NCBI GenBank assembly: GCA_036971475.1
Contig: JBAIZL010000005.1
Span: 176,116,886-176,180,885 of the forward strand
DNA length: 64,000 nucleotides
Direction: 5' to 3'
DNA from: Prosapia bicincta
Lineage: Eukaryota > Arthropoda > Insecta > Hemiptera > Cercopidae
The notes beneath the pieces were generated by a model, which was not told where the DNA came from, made no database searches, and saw only the letters and a list, made by a program, of their open reading frames with translations. Within the stretch, counting starts at the first letter, position 1, and every line of letters starts with the position of its first letter. The position numbers and the translations under genes were made by a program. Positions 54,220 through 62,700 of the stretch are shown piece by piece.

Positions 54220-54480
54220 ATGGACATCGTACAAATGGGGAAAAGCAAGGCATTCGTTCCCGTTGACAGTTTCAGGGAGAAGGCTTTAGTTACTAGGAAG
54301 ACCTCATTGGCAGCAGATATACTTCGTGCAGAATGTAAAATCTGTCTATCAGAAGAAGTTCAAGTGGTTTATTTACCCTGCAGACACGTTATTGCTTGTT
54401 TGCTTTGCGGATTAGCCTGCAAAACTTGCGGAATTTGCAGAGAAACTGTTGACTCTATTATGAGAATTTATCTTTCCTAA
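54220..54480 (+). CDS. IAP-type RING-finger protein
   Basis: 86 residues. The C-terminal half is a RING finger with the exact spacing C39-x2-C42-x11-C54-x-H56-x3-C60-x2-C63-x6-C70-x2-C73, then an IRxxxS-like end. This is the form found at the C-terminus of inhibitor-of-apoptosis proteins, including LPCRHV and the final RIYLS. Such RINGs bind zinc, dimerise and transfer ubiquitin. No BIR domain precedes it; the first 35 residues are unremarkable. It is the first gene of the Polinton, with its own TATA box. Likely a captured host-type gene acting on cell death or immune signalling, as viral RING-only proteins do; that role is inference. A splice to an upstream BIR exon cannot be excluded, but none is visible. 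Confidence 0.85.
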   Translation: MDIVQMGKSKAFVPVDSFREKALVTRKTSLAADILRAECKICLSEEVQVVYLPCRHVIACLLCGLACKTCGICRETVDSIMRIYLS

Positions 54481-54680
54481 CATTTGTAATAATTTTTTGT
54501 TTAACAACAATATTTCTTTTTAATAGTATAATTATTGTAACTTATTATTTAAAAAATATATATTATGTCTTGTAGAAAAAAAAAAATGTAATTTTGTGTT
54601 TGCTTTGACCAAGCTTAAGTCATTTTACACCTTTGCTCAACTAAAAATCCTCTATTTTATTAATATTCAAACATCAAACA

Positions 54681-54740
<60 letters not shown>

Positions 54741-54975
54741 GTGTTGGGCATAGTTGATATCCACGACATACTTGTGTGTGTGTTTGTTTTGAAATACAAT
54801 GCAATTACGTTAGGATTAATAAAACTCACACTGACAGGTGTTAAGACAGGTGTTGTGGGGGACGGGTAAAACTAGGTTTGATGAACTCATAGGGGGGCAG
54901 GTGTTGCACTGCATGTAGGTATTAGCTCTATATATAAACGAGCGAAACGTTTAGAGACTGTTCACTTCTATGCAT

Positions 54976-55567
54976 GACTTTATAGAGTGAATACTATGTT
55001 CTTGTTAGCTTTTAAGATATTTCAATGTTTTAATATATTTTTTATTCCCTTGTATTTTATATAGGTTAATTTGGTTTTATGCTTTGTAAAGAAGGTATGC
55101 ACCCAGAGATAACGGTTTTTTGCGGTTCAAAATAAGTAACCATGCTTGAAACCCAAAAAATCTGCGACAATATCGCCAGTTGTATATTGTTCGCATATCT
55201 TGGTCATATCTTATTTCCAAAGCATATAATTTGAGATAACATCTCTGTATTGTGAGTTTTTGTTAGCTTGTGACTTTATAGAGATAATACTATGTTCTTG
55301 TTAGCTTTTAAGATATTTCAATGTTTTAATATATTTTTTATTCCCTTGTATTTTATATAGGTTACTTTGGTTTTATGCTTTGTAAAGAAGGTATGCACCC
55401 AGAGATAACGGTTTTTTGCGGTTCAAAATAAGTAACCATGCTTGAAACCCAAAAAATCTTCGACAATATCGCCAGTTGTATATTGTTCGCATATCTTGGT
55501 CATATCTTATTTCCAAAGCATATAATTTGAGATAACATCTCTGTATTGTGAGTTTTTGTTAGCTTGT
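54976..55567. repeat. 296-bp tandem duplication in the Polinton
   Basis: Copies 54976-55271 and 55272-55567 differ at only a few positions. The junction is at GTTAGCTTGT followed by GACTTTATAGAG. No coding content. Confidence 0.95.
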
Positions 55568-55738
55568 TAAGAAATACAATTATAATATATGTTTATTCCT
55601 TGTTGTACTTTATATAGCTCACTTTGGTTTACATTATATTATTTAATTTTTTTGTGCATGTTAGACTAAATGTTTAGATGTATTTTGTGGTTGCATGTTA
55701 AATTTTATTTTTATAATTATAGCATAAACACAGCATGT

Positions 55739-56275
55739 TTTTCAGGTTAAAATAATTATATATGTATTTCTTCCAGGTTTATATAAATAATACCAATATT
55801 TATTCTTGTTTCAGCAGTTTTTTCAGGTTAAAATAATTATATCTTTATTTATTTCAGGTTTTATATAAATAATACCAATATTTATTCTTGTTTATTTTTC
55901 AGGTATTATAAACAATATTACTCCTACTTTCATGTTTACCTCAGGAATCTTGATTGTTTCTGATTTTGATCAATCCCCCCCTAATGTGATTTTTATTGGG
56001 TATCTTTTAATTACTTCAAGCCCATGTCTGGAGTATATTACACATAAGCACGTGCTATATATGTAGTTGGAACAGAATGGGGTATCTCATGAGGTGAAAA
56101 TCAATTTCGTAAAATTATTGTTGATTTAGTCTTGTGGAATACATAAATTGTTATTCAAAATACCGAAAATCACATATTTGGGGGGGGGGGGAATTTAATA
56201 ACATTTTTTTATTGTTTACTTTTCAGGTAAAATAATATATGTTTCTTACTTCCAGGTTTACATCATTAATATCCC
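55739..56275. repeat. Short dispersed repeats with TTTTCAGGT
   Basis: Two units of about 85 bp (55739-55822 and 55824-55900) share TTTTCAGGTTAAAATAATTA and AATAATACCAATATTTATTC. Partial copies with TTTTCAGGT follow at about 55907 and 56221. Each resembles a 3' splice site, which may be coincidence. Confidence 0.75.
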
Positions 56276-57046
56276 TAATACTCCTTCCTCTTTCACGCAC
56301 GCTAAGGCTATCTCCGGATAGTTTGTCTGGGGGGCAACCCGGGCAAAGCGTGTTCTCCTGGACATCATTGTTTCTGTTCACTGGGAGCTTGATATCCAAC
56401 CCCCCACCCCACCCACCTTTTTTGTCTTTTCCCCGAGGTGAGTAAACGTAGCGGATGATTGGCGAGATGAATTTCGCGTCATTCGTTGCGTCACCCGGCT
56501 TCCAATAGTCATACAGCAAGAACGAATTCAGCGTATGTCTATTATTCACTTACACCCCAATCCCTCTAGGTTGCCGTTGGTCTATTCGGCTGGTGACGTG
56601 AAGAATTGCGTTCCAGTCTAGTAGAGCGCCTAGGGATCCCTTTGTGCAGAGTGTTACAAGGAGGATATTCAGTACATTCTGCTTAGAGTCACTCCTTCCT
56701 ATTCTTTCCCATAGTTTTAAGGAAAAAAAATTTTTAATATTCAAACGACCTTGACCCAGTTTTTAGCTGGAAGAAAATGCTTCACATATTTTCCAAAGCT
56801 TGTATTAAAGTTATAATACGTTCTGTTACCTCCTACACCGAAAAAAAATAATAATAAGTTCAATTCCCCCCGCAGAGTTACTTCAATTTGTGATTTGGAA
56901 CACTTCAATTCCTTCCACCTCCCCCGATATCTTCTTTACTCAACTATTCTACTATGTTAAACCTCACCTACCTCTTCACATCCAAAACGTCATTCTCCCC
57001 CTCCCTTCCTAGTGATACAGTATAACCCCTCCTTCGTTTTAAATCG

Positions 57047-57081
57047 TATAAATAGCATAGACTCGCGATAACATCATCATT
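57047..57081 (+). promoter_or_regulatory. TATA and initiator of the 57108 gene
   Basis: TATAAATA at 57047-57054 and TCATT at 57077-57081, the arthropod-type initiator, 32 bp apart measured to its A. The ATG follows 29 bp after that A. Confidence 0.65.
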
Positions 57082-57107
57082 TTGCTTCTCAATGTTATAG
57101 CTGAAGA

Positions 57108-57740
57108 ATGGATCCAACCGTCAGGATTTCTACAGCTCCTCTAAAAATGTCCACCATACATAGGAGAACTGAAACCGCAAGCACTTCAAATACCGCAGCC
57201 TATCATTTCAACAACCTGGTTAAGGACCTACTGCTAACAGATAGTCCTGTTAAAAATTGTAAAAACACATCCTCGACTATTTCTCCGAAACCTACTGCAG
57301 CCAAAAAACTTGAGTTTTTACCTACTCTACCCTCCAATTCCCAAAAGCAATTCCGACTTTGTACATACAGATTTTCGAAAGGGATAAAGAGAAACGGAAT
57401 ATGCAACGCTCGTATTGCAGGTGATGGTGTTATACTGTGCAGCCGTCATCGCGAGCGTAATACAACAGGCCTGAAAGAAACAAAATCTTCCACAAATAAG
57501 TCTTCAAAAAATATTTTGCCGAAAATAAAAATATCCAGACTCAAAACTAACACCAAATATCGACTTCTATCATACTTGAACGATGATGAGGCCATCGTGG
57601 GAACTACAAAAGGTGCCTTCATCATACATTTCCCTTTTAAGAAGTTTAAAAAACAACCTCTTAAAGACGGATGGTATCTTGAAGTAAAGTTTGCAGATCA
57701 CAACTCCAAAAAGAAGCTTCTACATTGGGTTAAAAAATAA
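57108..57740 (+). CDS. Polinton protein of unknown function, possible zinc knuckle
   Basis: 210 residues. The first 75 are Ser/Thr/Pro-rich and probably disordered. A Cys/His cluster follows, C85-x13-C99-x11-C111-x2-H114 (the last part reads ILCSRH), spaced like a small zinc-binding module. After a Ser/Lys linker, residues about 140-210 form a basic, aromatic-rich C-terminal domain ending GWYLEVKF and a Lys-rich tail. A nucleic-acid-binding role would fit the charge, but I do not recognise the family. It has a TATA-initiator promoter. A stem-loop 66 bp after the stop probably marks the transcript end. Lies upstream of the 58021 gene on the same strand. Confidence 0.75.
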   Translation: MDPTVRISTAPLKMSTIHRRTETASTSNTAAYHFNNLVKDLLLTDSPVKNCKNTSSTISPKPTAAKKLEFLPTLPSNSQKQFRLCTYRFSKGIKRNGICNARIAGDGVILCSRHRERNTTGLKETKSSTNKSSKNILPKIKISRLKTNTKYRLLSYLNDDEAIVGTTKGAFIIHFPFKKFKKQPLKDGWYLEVKFADHNSKKKLLHWVKK

Positions 57741-57805
57741 TACGATTCATCTTCTCAGCAACTGTTTCCTCATACACACCCTCCTTTCCTTTGCTTTCCT
57801 TTCCA

Positions 57806-57849
57806 AGAATAGAGCAGCTGATGGGTTCGCCCATCAGCTGCTCTATTCT
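57806..57849 (+). terminator. 20-bp perfect hairpin with TTCG loop
   Basis: Arms 57806-57825 and 57830-57849 are perfect reverse complements, containing AGCAGCTGATGGG; the loop is TTCG. A pyrimidine-rich tract (57780-57804) separates it from the stop of the 57108 gene. A near-copy lies at 59030-59073. A role in 3'-end formation is inference. Confidence 0.6.
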
Positions 57850-57967
57850 CTTTATTATAAACGACCTTGACACATATTTACCAAGGCTACTAGAGCCGCA
57901 TGAGCACACAAGAGCAGCATGTATAGAACACAAGCTTTTTATCTATTTATGCAACTTCATATTATAT

Positions 57968-57994
57968 TATAAACTCACTATCTGAATTCTCAGT
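57968..57994 (+). promoter_or_regulatory. TATA and TCAGT initiator of the 58021 gene
   Basis: TATAAA at 57968-57973 and TCAGT at 57990-57994. The 5' untranslated part would be under 30 bases. Confidence 0.55.
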
Positions 57995-58020
57995 ATTATT
58001 TTGTTTACAGGTGTGGGAAT

Positions 58021-58992
58021 ATGTCTGAGGAAAACCTTCTCAATGAAATAACCTCGCTTAGGAAATTGATAAAGTTAAAGTATAATCGGTTTAAGATACG
58101 AAAAATTGAGAGCGAAAGTAGAGTACAAAAACGTTTACATTATATTATAGAACCTATCAGAGAGTTGATTAAAACCGCTTTAGATAAAATACTATCTGAA
58201 AAAGCTTTGTATAAATCCAAAACGCTAACCGCGTGTGATTCGGGAGAACGTTTTGCAAAGTATAGTTTTATTCCTAAAGCGGTGTCATCTCCTACGACCC
58301 ACTCTTTGACGGACGACACAGTGTTAGAAAGGGTGAAAACAGACCATGCCTCCTTGTTATATCCTGAATTTACAGACTTAAATGTAATAGCTGAGACATC
58401 CGATCCCCCAGAACCCAGTGTCGGCGAAGTTATATCAACTCCGGGTGCTTATGACGTAGCAACAGAGTGGTTAGAGGAGACTTTCGTTAATCCGCTCACT
58501 AAATCTTACATGAAGAAATTCATGAATGACGCTGCCGGTAATAAAAAGAGTATTGATCATACATACGGTCCACGTTTGGAGAAAGATAACATCTTTGTTG
58601 GTGACACGCAATTGTTGTTCGAAGAAGATGGTGGTCTGCGATTGGGTGATACCGTTTACAATCCGACTAAAGGATTGTATGAGCTTCTTTTCAAGAGAAT
58701 ACCTGATGATGACGTCTATGACGAGAATGATATCGCAGCCTATAAAGATATATTAGTCAAGACCAACGCTCATAGGATTGGATATTTGCGAAACAACAGG
58801 ATTAATCGCCAAGTAAATTCCTTTAAATATAGGACTGTATTAGCTCAAATGTTTCCCACAACATACTACGGATCAGGGATGCGATACAGCAATAGCAACA
58901 GCAGACACTTAATGATAGTTCCAGCTAAAGCGGGTAACTTTACTCAAACCCTTAAAGATATAAACATACTGAATAACGTAACACAGTTCTAG
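58021..58992 (+). CDS. Polinton conserved protein of unknown function
   Basis: 323 residues. The N-terminal 70 residues are charged and helical, likely a coiled coil. A low-complexity linker follows to about residue 135. The C-terminal half is a compact domain with FVGDTQLLFEEDGGLRLGDT, then YNPTKGLYELLF, and ends near YGSGMRY. I have a memory of this C-terminal pattern as a domain of unknown function common in invertebrate genomes beside Polinton-type genes (possibly DUF8207), but could not check it. A structural or virion role is only a guess. TTTGTTTACAG just before the ATG looks like a 3' splice site, so an upstream exon is possible. Its stop is 38 bp from the hairpin at 59030, and it converges on the gene at 59165-59527. 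Confidence 0.8.
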   Translation: MSEENLLNEITSLRKLIKLKYNRFKIRKIESESRVQKRLHYIIEPIRELIKTALDKILSEKALYKSKTLTACDSGERFAKYSFIPKAVSSPTTHSLTDDTVLERVKTDHASLLYPEFTDLNVIAETSDPPEPSVGEVISTPGAYDVATEWLEETFVNPLTKSYMKKFMNDAAGNKKSIDHTYGPRLEKDNIFVGDTQLLFEEDGGLRLGDTVYNPTKGLYELLFKRIPDDDVYDENDIAAYKDILVKTNAHRIGYLRNNRINRQVNSFKYRTVLAQMFPTTYYGSGMRYSNSNSRHLMIVPAKAGNFTQTLKDINILNNVTQF

Positions 58993-59029
58993 GCACTAGG
59001 TCAGTATGTCAAGGTTATATATAGTTAAT

Positions 59030-59073
59030 AGAATAGATCAGCTGATGGGTTCTCCCATCAGCTGCTCTATTCT
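59030..59073 (-). terminator. 20-bp hairpin between convergent genes
   Basis: Arms 59030-59049 and 59054-59073 pair at 19 of 20 positions, loop TTCT. The core is the same as at 57806-57849. The pyrimidine-rich flank is on the side of the minus-strand gene, so by comparison with the first copy it belongs to the gene at 59165-59527, ending about 90 bp after its stop. It could also serve the plus-strand gene ending at 58992. Confidence 0.6.
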
Positions 59074-59164
59074 TGGGAAGGGAAGGAAGCGAGGGATAGA
59101 GGGATGGGTGATATTGAGAGGATTGGTTTGGAAAAGGTTTTGAAATTTTCAGTACTTTGGGTTA

Positions 59165-59527
59165 TTACTGAGAGCTTTGATCACTGTCTTCGAACGAAAG
59201 TCGTCTTCTTGCGGAGCATACACCGTCACGCCGAGGATTGCTACTTATCGGTGTGCTAGTAGCCTGCGGTTGCCCATCATATGAATCTGTTGCATCTTCA
59301 GCATAAGATACTGCATTTTCCTTCAACGAAGGATCTTCATCGTCCTCAAGTGAGTCTACAGTAGTTTGTAAAAAGTCTTCCAACGAGGTATTCATTACGG
59401 TTGTCATGTTTTGTATATCGACAGCCGTGAAAACAGCAAAAACTTGTTCAACTTCTTCCTCTGATAAAGTGGCTATCCACGACCATTCTATACAATGAAT
59501 AGGTTGTTCTATATTCAGAGGAGCCAT
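59165..59527 (-). CDS. Small acidic Polinton protein of unknown function
   Basis: 120 residues on the minus strand. It is rich in Asp, Glu, Ser and Thr, with an acidic middle (around SLEDDEDP) and a basic, phospho-site-like stretch RRRLSFEDSD near the end. There is no transmembrane segment or zinc motif. Support for reality: an own TATA box 59 bp upstream, a hairpin downstream, and it fills the gap between the 58021 gene and the polymerase, with which it is divergent. I do not recognise the family. Small acidic proteins in viruses are often regulators or DNA mimics; that is speculation. Confidence 0.65.
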   Translation of the reverse strand: MAPLNIEQPIHCIEWSWIATLSEEEVEQVFAVFTAVDIQNMTTVMNTSLEDFLQTTVDSLEDDEDPSLKENAVSYAEDATDSYDGQPQATSTPISSNPRRDGVCSARRRLSFEDSDQSSQ

Positions 59528-59585
59528 GTTAATTATAGTTAGGTTTGAACAATTATAATTCGCTTGTTTGCAGTTTTTTTTGCTC

Positions 59586-59592
59586 TTTTATA
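59586..59592 (-). promoter_or_regulatory. TATA box of the small acidic protein gene
   Basis: TATAAAA read on the minus strand, 59 bp before the ATG at 59527. Shares the 240-bp divergent intergenic region with the polymerase promoter. Confidence 0.6.
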
Positions 59593-59690
59593 CGTGCGCA
59601 ATAACTTTTTGAAAGGACAGTGATAGAAGGGGGGGTAACAAGGATAATGCTTTTTTAAAATATATAGTGGTGGGGGGATGTAGTTCAGGA

Positions 59691-59725
59691 TATATATATA
59701 AGACATGCATGATTTTAGTATCATT
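59691..59725 (+). promoter_or_regulatory. TATA and TCATT initiator of the polymerase gene
   Basis: TATATATATA at 59691-59700, and TCATT at 59721-59725 about 32 bp downstream, matching the spacing at the 57108 gene. The ATG is at 59769. Confidence 0.65.
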
Positions 59726-59768
59726 TTAGTTTCTAACTTGAATTTGAGTAGAACAAATATACTAAAAA

Positions 59769-62700
59769 ATGGAATCTAACAATGTTTTCTGCTGTGAAAT
59801 TTGCAGAGATGAATTCAAAGATGAGTTACTGTATCTGATGCATTTTGAGTTATTTCACAGAGTCTGCACACAGGAAAATGAAGACAGAGAAGTTTACACA
59901 ATTCCCGACTATGAAGGAACTATTCCAGCTGATGGAGAAAGGAATAGCTTATTCTCGTGCGAGATTTGTGGAGAAGAATTCAACGACCGCTTACTCCTGT
60001 TGTCGCATGTTGAGATATTCCATACACCTTTTCTCGATCAAGAAAACAACGAATTATACAGCTTACCAGACTTGCCGGAAACTAGAAAGGAATCAGTAGC
60101 TGACAGAGCAACAGTCATACATTACGCTCCCCCAAGACAAAAGTTGAAACACGAACTTCTATCTCAAGCGTTACCTAGGTCATATGTTAAACATTTCCTT
60201 ATAAGGAACGTAACCGAACTCTATTTGGACGATTACATAATTGAAGCGAGCGATGTTGTAGTGGAGCTGTTGAAAGAGGAGCTCATTCGTTTAAATTTTA
60301 TAAAGTTTGGACTTGTGATGGAGTCCGAATTTGTAAATGTGGACGGAGAAATATCTCAGAGAGCGTTTATAACTAGGAACAGAAAAATTACTTTTGCATC
60401 AGACCTGGAAAACGTAGTCAGGGAATGTATGCAGGAGATTGTTTTGAAAATAACCGAACACGAAAGTCGGGGGTCTGGATGGACATTAGGTAAAGTTAAG
60501 AGCTTGGTGGTAAGAGTACATAAACATGGATATGGGGATCGTGGAAGTAGTTATATCCCGTTACCTAAGAAGATAGCATCCACCTTGTCTTGCATTAATG
60601 TCCATAACTCCGACAACAAATGTTTTCGATATGCAATGCTAGCAAAATATGTTGAACCAAAAAGCGCATTTAGAGTTGACTACAAATACGAACAAGTTGG
60701 CAATAAGTACAACTTTGCTGGATTGCAATATCCTGTCTCAGTTGAGGATATAAAACTCTTTGAAAAACGAAATCCTGGAGTATCCGTGAACGTTTTTAGT
60801 CTCGACGAAAGTCATAATGTTTATCCGCTGAGAGTAGTAGAAACTGAAGATATTCGCCACACAGACTTACTACTACTACACGATGGTGATGTCTCGCATT
60901 ACGTCTACATTAAGAATTTTAACAGATTGGTAAGTAGGCAAATGAAAAGATATGATAGTAGCGTGACGGTATGTAAGAAATGTTTTGCTTTCAAATCTCT
61001 TCAAATGGAACTCGGAGGGCGACGGTGGTTGACCGAACACAACCGCTTATGCGGAGTACATGCCCCCATTAAAATGGAATTACCTCATCGTGATAAACGG
61101 TTTGTTTCTTTCAACAAAACGAATCAGCTATACAGTGTACCTATAGTGATATACGCCGACTTTGAATCTACTTTGATACCTATTAAAACGGTTATGGAAG
61201 ATCCTGAAGACGTCACCAAACATTTATACCAAAAACACGAGCCTAATAGCTACTGCATGATGGTAAAGTCTACTTTAGACGAAAACCATCTCACGAGGTA
61301 TGGGTTAACATCAAAACCGCTTGTTTACAGGGGTTGTGATGCGGTAAAGAACTTTCTACAACAGCTGAAACTTGTTGCCGAGAAAGTTGAAGGGATGTAC
61401 TCAAATATTGTTCCCATGTTAGAGATGAGTGATGACGAAATACTTGCATACACATCCGCAACTACTTGTTACTTGTGTAAAAAATCTTTTACAGACATAA
61501 ATCATAAAGTCCGTGACCATGACCATCTCACAGGAAAGTATAGAGGATCGGCTTGTAACTCGTGCAACATAAATTATAAGCTACCTAGTTTTATACCTGT
61601 CGTGCTGCACAATTTAAGTGGATACGATTCACATTTTATAATACATGAATTGAACTTATGGAAAGGACAAATCGATGTGTTAGCCTCGTCGAAAGAAAAG
61701 TTTATAAGTTTTTCGAAAAAGGTCGGTAAACTAAAATTGAGATTCATCGACTCTTATAGGTTTTTACCTTCAAGCCTTATGAAACTTAGCGAAAATCTAT
61801 CACGGGACGATCTGCTGGAGACGAAGAAACTTGTACCTGAAGGGAAGCTTGAACTAGTGTTAAGAAAAGGTGTTTTCCCTTACGATTATATAGACGATGC
61901 AGATAGGTTCAACGAAACTTCGCTTCCTCCCATAGAATTTTTTTACAGCAAGCTAAATGAATGCGGAATTAGTGATGAAGAATACCAACACGCATGTAAC
62001 GTATGGAACGGAATGGAGTTTAAGACTTTGGGAGAGTACAGTGATTTTTATGTACAACTCGACGTGACCCTTCTTTGCGATGTTATGGAGGAATTTAGAA
62101 ACACCTGTATGAACGCTTACGGGCTTGATCCCCTCCATTCTTACACCTCACCAGGACTGGCGTGGCAGGCTATGTTGAGAGAAACAGGATGCACTTTGGA
62201 ATTGATGATGGATGTCGATATGATCCTCATGGTAGAGTCGGGCGTCCGAGGCGGTCTAACGCAGTGCGTTAGGAAACATGTTAGAGCCAACAACAAGCAT
62301 TTGCCTGACTTTGATAGTGAGAAAGAGTCTGTCTACCTGGGGTACTTCGACGCAAACAACCTTTACGGGTGGGCCATGTCGATGCCCTTGCCATCTGGAG
62401 GATTCGAATGGGTAGATCCAACTACGATAGAAGAAATTCAACATATCCCTCGTTACGGTTGTTTCGGGTATATTTTGGAGTTCGACTTTGAATACCCGGA
62501 GGCGCTCCATGATCATCACTACGATCTCCCTCTTCTACCAAAAAGCGAAGTTCCGCCTGGAGGTAAATACAAAAAGCTTTTGATGACTGTTGAATCGAAA
62601 GATCATTACGTCGCTCACTATTGGACCGTGCAACAAGCCATACAACTAGGACTTCGTATTACCAAAGTTCATAGAGTCATACGTTTTGCACAATCATATT

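Larger units (their letters stand above)
54481..57040. other. Polinton non-coding block with repeats
   Basis: 2.6 kb between the RING gene and the next ORF, unusually empty for a Polinton. It holds (CA)n at 54680-54740, the tandem repeats annotated separately, a G run at about 56180-56190 and a C-rich stretch at 56399-56417. An open frame on the minus strand at 56223-56549 has no recognisable similarity. It may be the relic of a lost gene. Confidence 0.6.

Noticed and set aside
56223..56549. 108-residue minus-strand ORF in the Polinton
   Set aside because: No family recognised, overlaps a repeat with TTTTCAGGT, and no TATA box in the usual place; left unannotated as a gene.
58007..58020. Intron ending just before the 58021 ATG
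   Set aside because: TTTGTTTACAG fits a splice acceptor, but the TATA and TCAGT upstream explain the gene without splicing and no donor was evident.
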